Made by a program: the position numbers and the translations under genes. Under the pieces are notes generated by a model. That model had not been told where the DNA came from, did no database searches, and saw nothing but the letters and a program-made list of their open reading frames with translations. Below, in pieces: positions 1-5,104 of a stretch of DNA of 5,219 nt. Numbering within the stretch: the stretch's first letter is position 1; every line of letters starts with the position of its first letter. This DNA is from Planctomycetota bacterium (GTDB taxonomy: Bacteria > Planctomycetota > Phycisphaerae > Sedimentisphaerales > SM23-30). The stretch covers positions 1 to 5,219 of the forward strand of contig JAKQBU010000120.1 of the NCBI GenBank assembly GCA_029573975.1, in the 5' to 3' direction.

Positions 1-419
1 GGAATATGAACCGTCCAGATCCCGTTATCGGCCGGCTGAAAACCGGTAATTTCACGGCCGCCGGTGAACAGCGGGCGGGCATTGGGGGCGGCTTCGTACT
101 GGATGGGACAGGCCGAGGTGCCGCTGTCTTCGGGGGTGAAAACCACCGGCTTGTTCATGGAATAGGAGCCGTCCGCCACCTGCACCCGTATCGGTTCCGT
201 AAAAGTCCCGTTCGCTTTCACTTGGCGTACGGCGTCGCGCGCCCCTTCGAGGGTGGCCAGCGGGCCGTCGGTGCGGCCGGCGTTGGGCTTAGCCAGACGA
301 CCGGTCCATTGGTCATTCCCTGCGGGGCTGATATAGAATACGGTCTCGCCGCGGGCGGTAAGGGGGAAAACCAGCGGCAAAAGAAAAAAATTTATTGCTA
401 GAAGAGGATGGATTTTCAT
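1..419 (-). CDS. Exported right-handed parallel beta-helix protein, N-terminal part (runs off left edge)
   Basis: The reading frame starts at the ATG read from 419 and stays open for 139 codons to the window edge, so the C-terminal part is missing. Residues 1-24 form a signal peptide: a short basic start (MKIH), a hydrophobic core (about residues 6-20) and a plausible cleavage after A22-R23-G24. The mature start, FYISPAGNDQWTG at 28-40, followed by TDGPLATLEGARDAVR at 50-65, is the typical opening of secreted parallel beta-helix (pectate-lyase-like) proteins; the later segment with EDSG (97-100) and FTGGREITGF (118-127) fits the first helix rungs of the same family. Such proteins usually bind or cleave polysaccharides outside the cytoplasm, but the catalytic region lies outside the window, so substrate and activity are unknown. 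A good ribosome-binding site, GAAAGGA (433 to 427), lies 7 bases before the start. Codons end mainly in C, unlike the G-ending codons of rpsA and tex. Family assignment is fairly secure; specific function is not. Confidence 0.85.
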   Translation of the reverse strand, partial: MKIHPLLAINFFLLPLVFPLTARGETVFYISPAGNDQWTGRLAKPNAGRTDGPLATLEGARDAVRQVKANGTFTEPIRVQVADGSYSMNKPVVFTPEDSGTSACPIQYEAAPNARPLFTGGREITGFQPADNGIWTVHI

Positions 420-492
420 GTGCTATTCCTTTCTCAAGGTTGGAAGTTCATCCAGCCAGGTTTTCGCGGTGCCAACAGTACCTTTAGGTAAC

Positions 493-521
493 ATTTTATT
501 CGACTGGGCCGGATCGGACAA
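493..521 (-). promoter_or_regulatory. Candidate sigma70-type promoter for the beta-helix gene
   Basis: Read on the minus strand, TTGTCC (521 to 516) matches four of six bases of the -35 consensus and is followed after exactly 17 bases by TAAAAT (498 to 493), which matches five of six of the -10. Transcription would begin near 486, giving a leader of about 67 bases. A competing candidate is TGGTAAAAT (535 to 527), an extended -10 with a poor -35. The call is a pattern match only. Confidence 0.45.
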
Positions 522-588
522 TGCCTATTTTACCATAACCGCTTGACCGATGCCCGAATATGAATATCGATTAAGAGGTGAAGGATTT

Positions 589-645
589 ATGCCGGTGAAG
601 TATGGACAAAGGCTAAGGAATATTATAAAATTTGCCCTACTGTAG
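589..645 (+). CDS. Possible 18-codon small ORF upstream of rpsA
   Basis: ATG at 589 opens an 18-residue frame (MPVKYGQRLRNIIKFALL) ending in TAG at 643-645. It is preceded by a good ribosome-binding site, AGAGGTG at 574-580 region (GAGGTG ending at 580), 8 bases from the ATG, with a second purine patch AAGG at 581-584. The product would be basic in its first half and hydrophobic at the end. It could be a leader peptide of rpsA. Against this, the best rpsA promoter candidate (603-631) lies inside it, so it would be translated only from a transcript starting further upstream, where I see just a weak TTGACC (543-548) and TATCGA (565-570) pair with 16 bases between. I do not recognise the peptide. 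Chance occurrence is quite possible. Confidence 0.25.
   Translation: MPVKYGQRLRNIIKFALL
603..631 (+). promoter_or_regulatory. Candidate sigma70-type promoter for rpsA-tex
   Basis: TGGACA (603-608) matches five of six -35 consensus bases and TAAAAT (626-631) matches five of six -10 bases, separated by exactly 17 bases. The -10 lies in the most A/T-rich part of the spacer. The predicted transcription start is near 638, leaving a leader of about 55 bases before the rpsA start. The same -10 and spacing are seen at the trxA promoter candidate. Confidence 0.55.
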
Positions 646-675
646 TTTGAGTGCATGGTAAAAAGATATAAGTGC

Positions 676-688
676 TTCTTAAAGAGAG
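676..688 (+). promoter_or_regulatory. Weak, possibly sequestered ribosome-binding site of rpsA
   Basis: The only purine tract before the rpsA ATG is AAAGAGAG (681-688), a poor match to AGGAGG, while the other genes here have strong sites. In RNA, UUCUU (676-680) can pair with GAGAG (684-688) around an AAA loop, a 5-bp stem with two G-U pairs that would cover this site. The hairpin is weak, and its relevance is an inference from known S1 autoregulation in E. coli, where rpsA also lacks a canonical Shine-Dalgarno site. Confidence 0.35.
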
Positions 689-692
689 TCTT

Positions 693-2291
693 ATGAGCGA
701 ATTGGATGATAAAAAGCAGGAATCGGGTCAGGATCAGAATATAGACAGTCAATCGAATATTCCGGCGGAGGGGCAGCGGAAACCCGCAGCCGATCCGAAA
801 GCGGGATTGAATCTGAGTGGTGCGGAAGATGCGGCACTGGACCAGGAGATTGAGGCGGCCCTGGAAGGGGTGGATTTGCTGGATATGTACGGGATGGAGG
901 AACCGGCGGAAGCGAAAGTATCGACTCCTACCAGCCAGTCCAGTGCGCCGGGTGTGAATAAAGGGAAGGTAATCAGCGTGTCGGATGAGGGATTGTTTGT
1001 GGATCTGGGGGGCAAGTCGCAGGGATTTTTGCCGACGGAGGAATGCGAGGAAGGCAAGCGGTATGAAATGGGGGACACGGTCCAGGTGTCGATTATCCGG
1101 TATGACCAGCGGGACGGGTTGCTGGTCCTGTCCACCAAGGCGGCGGAGCAGCAACTGGTGCGGAGCAACCTGAAGGAGGGGGCCTATGTTGAGGCGCGGG
1201 TGACCGGATCGAACAAGGGCGGTTTGGAGATGGATATCAAGGGGATCAAGGCTTTTATGCCGGCCTCGCAGATTGATTTTATCCGGATCGAGAATCTGGA
1301 TACGCTGATCGGGCAGCGGTATGTCTGCGAGGTGACGCAGGTGGAACATGGGGACAGGAATGTGGTGCTGAGCCGGCGGAATGTGCTGCTGAAGGAGGAA
1401 CTGGAACAGCGGGAGAAGGTCTGGGCGGAACTGGAGGTGGGGCAGTTGCGGCACGGGGTGGTGCGGAGCCTGATGGACTATGGGGCGTTTGTGAACCTGG
1501 GGGGCGTGGATGGGCTGCTGCATGTGCGGGAGATAAGCTGGGCGCGGATCAAGGATCCCAAAGAGATTCTGGCTGTGGGCCAGGGGATCGATGTGGTGGT
1601 CATCGGGATTGACCGGGAGAAGCGGCGGATTTCGCTGAGCCTGCGGCAGGCGGGCGGGGACCCGTGGACGGCGGTAGAGCAGAAGTATGCAGTGGGTTCC
1701 ACCTATCAGGCCCAGATTGTGAAATTGATGGATTTCGGGGCGTTTGCCCAGTTGGAGCCGGGCGTGGAAGGCTTGATTCCCATCAGCGAGATGACCTGGG
1801 CGGGCAGAATCCGCCATCCTTCGGATGTGGTCCAGCCGGGGATGATTGTCGAGGTGAAGATTCTGCGGCTGGATGTGAAGGAAAAGCGGATTTCGCTGAG
1901 TATGAAGAGTTTGCAGGCCAATCCGTGGCTGAATATCGAGGAGAAATACCGCCCGAACGAGATATATCCGGGCAAGGTGGCGCGGATTACCGATTTCGGG
2001 GCGTTTGTGACGCTGGAAGACGGGGTGGACGGTTTGGTCCATATTTCGGAGCTGTCGGAGAAGCGGGTGGGCAAGGTCAGCGATGTGGTGCAAAACGGGC
2101 AGGAAATACAGGTAAAGGTATTAAAGGTGGATGCGGCGGAACAGCGGATATCGCTGTCGCTGAAGGGGATGGGCGGGGAACCGGAGGAACCGAAAGCAGC
2201 AGCGGCTTCGGAGCCGGCGGCCCAACCGGCAGTCGAGACCAAGCCAGGCAAGAAGAAACAGCGGCCTTTGCGGGGAGGTCTAAGCTGGTAG
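693..2291 (+). CDS. rpsA: Ribosomal protein S1 (bS1) with five S1 domains
   Basis: The 532-residue protein carries five S1 (OB-fold) RNA-binding domains at about 90-156, 160-229, 247-319, 332-406 and 419-492. S1 helps the 30S subunit bind and unfold mRNA at initiation. The order matches E. coli S1 domains 1-5: domain 2 has the GG...[11 protein letters not shown] pattern followed by NVVLSRR, domain 3 has [22 protein letters not shown], and domain 4 has [13 protein letters not shown]. The sixth E. coli domain is absent; instead a Glu/Ala/Pro-rich linker (about 495-516) leads to a basic tail with KKKQ ending in LRGGLSW. Residues 1-89 are a polar, acidic extension with a likely helix at [20 protein letters not shown] chose ATG 693 (MSELDD) over the in-frame GTG at 672, which has no ribosome-binding site. 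The tex start follows the TAG stop after one base. A general S1-domain regulatory protein is the alternative, but the colinearity with S1 favours bS1. Confidence 0.88.
   Translation: MSELDDKKQESGQDQNIDSQSNIPAEGQRKPAADPKAGLNLSGAEDAALDQEIEAALEGVDLLDMYGMEEPAEAKVSTPTSQSSAPGVNKGKVISVSDEGLFVDLGGKSQGFLPTEECEEGKRYEMGDTVQVSIIRYDQRDGLLVLSTKAAEQQLVRSNLKEGAYVEARVTGSNKGGLEMDIKGIKAFMPASQIDFIRIENLDTLIGQRYVCEVTQVEHGDRNVVLSRRNVLLKEELEQREKVWAELEVGQLRHGVVRSLMDYGAFVNLGGVDGLLHVREISWARIKDPKEILAVGQGIDVVVIGIDREKRRISLSLRQAGGDPWTAVEQKYAVGSTYQAQIVKLMDFGAFAQLEPGVEGLIPISEMTWAGRIRHPSDVVQPGMIVEVKILRLDVKEKRISLSMKSLQANPWLNIEEKYRPNEIYPGKVARITDFGAFVTLEDGVDGLVHISELSEKRVGKVSDVVQNGQEIQVKVLKVDAAEQRISLSLKGMGGEPEEPKAAAASEPAAQPAVETKPGKKKQRPLRGGLSW
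1625..2007 (+). repeat. Tandem S1-domain repeats with exact nucleotide matches inside rpsA
   Basis: The stretch GCGGATTTCGCTGAG occurs identically at 1625-1639 (end of domain 3) and 1886-1900 (end of domain 4). GATTTCGGGGCGTTTG occurs identically at 1731-1746 (domain 4) and 1992-2007 (domain 5). Both pairs are exactly 261 bases (87 codons) apart. A related 12-mer, GGGGCGTTTGTG, encodes the GAFV core in domain 3 (1482-1493), domain 5 (1998-2009) and the S1 domain of tex (4249-4260). These are coding repeats of the S1 fold, not mobile or regulatory repeats. Confidence 0.8.
2272..2279 (+). promoter_or_regulatory. tex ribosome-binding site inside the rpsA 3' end
   Basis: GGGGAGGT lies within the last codons of rpsA, 13 bases before the tex ATG, which is somewhat long spacing for a Shine-Dalgarno site. 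Ribosomes finishing rpsA would cover it and terminate one base before the tex start, so re-initiation by the same ribosome is a natural reading. No other strong site is present next to this start. Confidence 0.6.
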
Positions 2292-2292
2292 G

Positions 2293-4575
2293 ATGAATGA
2301 ACTCTACATCCCCCGAATCGCGAAAGAATTAAACGTAGGGGTACATCAGGTCAAGGCAACGATGGAACTGCTGGAAGGGGAGGCAACGGTTCCGTTTATC
2401 GCGCGGTATCGCAAGGAGGCGACCGGATCACTGGACGAGGTGGCGATTGCGGCGATACGGGACCGGCTGGAGCAGTTGATCGAACTGGACAAGCGGCGGG
2501 AAAGCATTCTGAATTCCATCCAGGAGCAGGGGAAGCTGACCGATGAGTTAAAGGCGCAGATCCTGGCGGCGGAGACGATGACGCAACTGGAGGATATGTA
2601 CCTGCCGTATAAGCCCAAGCGCCGGACGCGGGCGACGATGGCGCGGGAGAAGGGGCTGGAGCCGCTGGCGAAGCTGATTTGGGAACAGGGGCCGGTGGAT
2701 GTGGAGGCGGAGGCGGGTAAATATATCGATCCGGCGAAGGAAGTGGCCGGTGTGGAGGATGCCCTGGCGGGGGCGCGGGATATCATGGCGGAGTGGGTCA
2801 GCGAGGACCCGGCGGCGCGGGCGCGGATGCGGGAGTTTTACTGGAATAAGGGGGAGTTTGTCGCCAAGGTGGCGGCGGGCAAGGAGGAAGAGGCGGCGAA
2901 GTACCGGGATTATTTTGACTGGAGCGAGCCGGTGGCGGCGGCGCCGTCGCACCGGGTGCTGGCGCTGCGGCGGGGGGAGAACGAGAAGATGCTGACGCTG
3001 CGGGTGGCGGTGCCGGAGGAGGAGGCGGAGGCCCTGCTGGAGTCGATGTTTGTGAAGGGGGCGAGCCCGGCCAGCGAGCAGGTGAAGCTGGCGGTCCGGG
3101 ATGGCTACAAGCGGTTGATGTCGATTTCGATGGCGGCGGAAATCCGGGTGGAGACCAAGAAGCGGGCGGATGAGCAGGCGATTGCGGTGTTTGCGGAGAA
3201 TCTGCGGGAGCTGCTGATGGCCTCGCCGCTGGGGCAGAAGAATATGTTGGCGATTGATCCGGGGTTCCGGACGGGGTGCAAGGTGGCGTGCCTGGACCGG
3301 CAGGGGAAGCTGCTGTATCACGATGTGGTTTATCTGCATCAGGGGGCGGGGCCAGAGTCGACGGGGGGGCGGAAGATTCGGCAATTGTGCGAGCAATATA
3401 ACATTGAGGCTGTGGCGATCGGCAACGGTACGGCCAGCCGGGAGACAGAGGCGTTTCTGCGAGGGCTGGGGCTGGACAGCCGCATTCTGATTCTGGTGGT
3501 CAATGAAAGCGGGGCCTCGGTTTATTCGGCATCGGAGGCGGCGCGGGAGGAATTTCCGGATCAGGATATCACGGTGCGCGGGGCGGTTTCGATTGGCCGG
3601 CGGCTGATGGATCCGCTGGCGGAACTGGTGAAGATCGATCCCAAGAGCATCGGGGTGGGACAGTATCAGCATGATGTGGATCAGCCGCAGTTGAAGAAGA
3701 GCCTGGATGATGTGGTGATTAGCTGCGTGAACAAGGTGGGGGTGGAAGTAAATACCGCCAGCAAGCAACTGCTGATGTACATCTCGGGGCTGGGTCCGAC
3801 GCTGGCGCAGAATATTGTGAAGTACCGGAATGAGAACGGGCCGTTCGGTTCGCGCCGGGATTTGCTGAAGGTGACGCGGCTGGGGGAGAAGGCGTTTCAG
3901 CAGGCGGCGGGATTTTTGCGCATCCGGGATAGTCGCAATCCGCTCGATGCCAGCGCGGTACACCCGGAAAGCTACGAGGTAGTGGATGCGATGGCGGCGG
4001 ATCTGCAATGTTCGGTACTGGATTTAACGCAGAAGGCGGAGCTGCGAAAGCGGCTGGATTTGCGGAAATATGTTACGGAAACGGTGGGGCTGCCGACGCT
4101 GAACGATATTCTCTCCGAGCTGGCCAAACCGGGGCGCGACCCGCGGGAGCAATTCGAGGTGTTCCAGTTTGCCCAGGGGGTGGAGAAGATCGAGGATGTG
4201 AAGGCGGGGATGAAGCTGCCGGGGATCGTGACCAATGTGACGGCGTTTGGGGCGTTTGTGGATATCGGGGTGCATCAGGACGGGCTGGTGCATATCAGCG
4301 AGCTGGCGGACCGGTTTGTGAAGGATCCGTCGGAGGTGGTCAAGGTGCATCAGAAGGTGGAGGTGACGGTCCTTGAGGTGGATTTGCCGCGCAGCCGGAT
4401 TTCCCTGTCGATGCGGAAGCAGCGGGACGGCCAGCCGGCGAAAAAGGGCGGGGAAAAGGACCAGGGGGCAGGCAAGGCCAGCCGGGTCCGGCCCGCGCCG
4501 CCAGCTCAGAAGAAAGATTCCAGCGGCGGTTCCGGAATACTGCGGGGGTTGCGGTTTGGGGACCAGATTTTGTAA
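2293..4575 (+). CDS. tex: Tex, RNA-binding transcription accessory protein
   Basis: This 760-residue protein has the full Tex architecture at normal length. Residues 1 to about 190 are the helical Tex N-terminal region (start MNELYIPRIAKELNV, with VPFIARYRKEATGSLDE near 33-49). A YqgF/RNase H-like domain begins at MLAIDPGFRTGCKVA (318-332) and includes the NESGASVYSASEAAREEF block (404-421). Helix-hairpin-helix motifs follow: ISGLGPTLAQNIV at 497-509 and LGEKAFQQAAGFLRI at 530-544. An S1 domain spans about 640-709 (GIVTNVTAFGAFVDIG to ISLSMRK). Tex proteins are cytoplasmic nucleic-acid-binding factors linked to transcription and RNA handling, in which the YqgF domain is not known to act as a nuclease; D322 of that fold is nevertheless present here. 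The tail (710-760) is rich in Lys, Gly and Pro and ends in GILRGLRFGDQIL. The gene is placed one base after rpsA, so co-expression with it is likely. The identification is secure; the exact cellular role of Tex is not settled. Confidence 0.97.
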   Translation: MNELYIPRIAKELNVGVHQVKATMELLEGEATVPFIARYRKEATGSLDEVAIAAIRDRLEQLIELDKRRESILNSIQEQGKLTDELKAQILAAETMTQLEDMYLPYKPKRRTRATMAREKGLEPLAKLIWEQGPVDVEAEAGKYIDPAKEVAGVEDALAGARDIMAEWVSEDPAARARMREFYWNKGEFVAKVAAGKEEEAAKYRDYFDWSEPVAAAPSHRVLALRRGENEKMLTLRVAVPEEEAEALLESMFVKGASPASEQVKLAVRDGYKRLMSISMAAEIRVETKKRADEQAIAVFAENLRELLMASPLGQKNMLAIDPGFRTGCKVACLDRQGKLLYHDVVYLHQGAGPESTGGRKIRQLCEQYNIEAVAIGNGTASRETEAFLRGLGLDSRILILVVNESGASVYSASEAAREEFPDQDITVRGAVSIGRRLMDPLAELVKIDPKSIGVGQYQHDVDQPQLKKSLDDVVISCVNKVGVEVNTASKQLLMYISGLGPTLAQNIVKYRNENGPFGSRRDLLKVTRLGEKAFQQAAGFLRIRDSRNPLDASAVHPESYEVVDAMAADLQCSVLDLTQKAELRKRLDLRKYVTETVGLPTLNDILSELAKPGRDPREQFEVFQFAQGVEKIEDVKAGMKLPGIVTNVTAFGAFVDIGVHQDGLVHISELADRFVKDPSEVVKVHQKVEVTVLEVDLPRSRISLSMRKQRDGQPAKKGGEKDQGAGKASRVRPAPPAQKKDSSGGSGILRGLRFGDQIL

Positions 4576-4609
4576 CCTATTACCTTGCGGGAGGTTATGC
4601 AGGTTAACC

Positions 4610-4640
4610 GGGGCGGGGGTGGTTGGGGTGAAACTCCGGG
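4610..4640 (+). other. G-rich run after tex, possible G-quadruplex
   Basis: Four G-runs lie on the plus strand just downstream of tex: GGGG (4610-4613), GGGGG (4615-4619), GGGG (4625-4628) and GGG (4638-4640), with an additional GG at 4621-4622. Loops are 1, 5 and 9 bases, so a three-tetrad quadruplex needs one long loop. It would form on the sense strand and in the tex 3' RNA. The neighbourhood is generally G-rich, which lowers the weight of the pattern. Confidence 0.3.
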
Positions 4641-4645
4641 ATGTT

Positions 4646-4697
4646 TTGACTTGCCGGTGGGAAAAATGCCGGTGATAGGAATTGACTTGCCAGCGGG
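4646..4697 (+). repeat. Short direct repeats upstream of trxA
   Basis: TTGACTTGCC occurs identically at 4646-4655 and 4682-4691, start to start 36 bases, and the similarity continues (GGTGGG versus AGCGGG). The second copy supplies the -35 of the trxA promoter candidate; the first has no -10 at a suitable distance. TGCCGGTG also repeats at 4652-4659 and 4667-4674, 15 bases apart. They could be a duplicated promoter element or binding sites for a regulator; no known factor is recognised. Confidence 0.4.
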
Positions 4698-4710
4698 GGG
4701 AAGCTAAAAT
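4682..4710 (+). promoter_or_regulatory. Sigma70-type promoter of trxA
   Basis: TTGACT (4682-4687) and TAAAAT (4705-4710) each match five of six consensus bases and are separated by exactly 17 bases. The predicted start is near 4717, giving a leader of about 60 bases. This is the best promoter match in the window and indicates that trxA is transcribed independently of rpsA-tex, although read-through from tex cannot be excluded because no clear terminator is seen between them. Confidence 0.7.
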
Positions 4711-4723
4711 AAGTGCAAATAAT

Positions 4724-4743
4724 GGTTCTCAAATGAGATGACC
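4724..4743 (+). promoter_or_regulatory. Dyad in the trxA leader, possible operator
   Basis: TCTCA (4727-4731) and TGAGA (4734-4738) form an inverted repeat around AA, flanked by GGT (4724-4726) and ACC (4741-4743) with two unpaired bases. It begins about 7 bases after the predicted transcription start, a position where a bound repressor could block transcription. As RNA it makes only a weak hairpin. No match to a known operator is claimed. Confidence 0.3.
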
Positions 4744-4777
4744 GGGAATCCGAAACCCTGCGAAAGGAGTCAACCAG

Positions 4778-5104
4778 ATGGCTGGTAATGTAATCGAAAT
4801 CACCGATAAAAATTTTGAAGGGGAAGTGCTGAGCAGTGAAAAACCGGTATTGGTGGATTTTTGGGCGGAATGGTGCGGACCGTGCCGGATGCTGGCGCCG
4901 ACGATCGAGGAATTAGCAGCCGAATACAGCGGCAAGGCGAAAGTGGGCAAGCTGGATACGGATAATAACCGGGATACGGCGGTGAAGTTCGGGATTAGCG
5001 CGATTCCGACGGTAATGGTATTCAAGGATGGGGAGGTGACGAAGAAATTCGTCGGCCTGACCTCCAAAAAGGAGCTGAAGGCGGCTCTGGATACGGCTCT
5101 TTAA
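4778..5104 (+). CDS. trxA: Thioredoxin
   Basis: This 108-residue protein is a single thioredoxin domain of normal length without a signal peptide, so it acts in the cytoplasm as a thiol-disulfide reductant, recharged in most bacteria by thioredoxin reductase. The active site WCGPC is at residues 32-36 in the context DFWAEWCGPCRMLAP; the buried Asp equivalent to E. coli D26 is D27, and the cis-proline is P77 in the AIPT motif. The end, VGLTSKKELKAALDTAL, is the usual last helix. The start is well supported: AAAGGAG (4763-4769) lies 8 bases before the ATG. It is preceded by its own promoter candidate and a small dyad. Its TAA stop overlaps the stop codon of a convergent minus-strand gene by four bases. 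No reductase gene is in the window. Identification as thioredoxin is secure; whether it is the main thioredoxin of the cell is not known. Confidence 0.97.
   Translation: MAGNVIEITDKNFEGEVLSSEKPVLVDFWAEWCGPCRMLAPTIEELAAEYSGKAKVGKLDTDNNRDTAVKFGISAIPTVMVFKDGEVTKKFVGLTSKKELKAALDTAL

Noticed and set aside
6..401. A 131-codon plus-strand open frame at the left edge
   Set aside because: It is the complement of the beta-helix gene, which has a signal peptide, a family-typical N-terminus and a ribosome-binding site; the plus-strand product has no recognisable features.
672..692. Upstream GTG start for rpsA, adding seven residues
   Set aside because: There is no ribosome-binding site before 672, whereas ATG 693 has at least a weak purine tract and gives the S1-like start MSELDD.
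525..2093. A 522-codon open frame on the minus strand opposite rpsA
   Set aside because: It lies fully antisense to a well-supported S1 gene; its product is rich in His, Pro, Arg, Leu and Gln with no recognisable domain, as expected from the complement of a G-rich gene.
2548..4008. A 486-codon open frame on the minus strand opposite tex
   Set aside because: It is antisense to conserved Tex domains and its translation is low-complexity, rich in Arg, His, Leu, Pro and Gln, with no domain; it is a by-product of codon bias.
4573..4609. Intrinsic terminator after tex
   Set aside because: The TAACCT/AGGTTA pairing leaves a 13-base loop and the alternative ACCT/AGGT stem is only four pairs; neither is followed by a T-run.
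4646..4678. A second trxA promoter using the first TTGACT copy
   Set aside because: The nearest -10-like sequence, TGATAG (4673-4678), is 21 bases away, too far for a normal sigma70 promoter.
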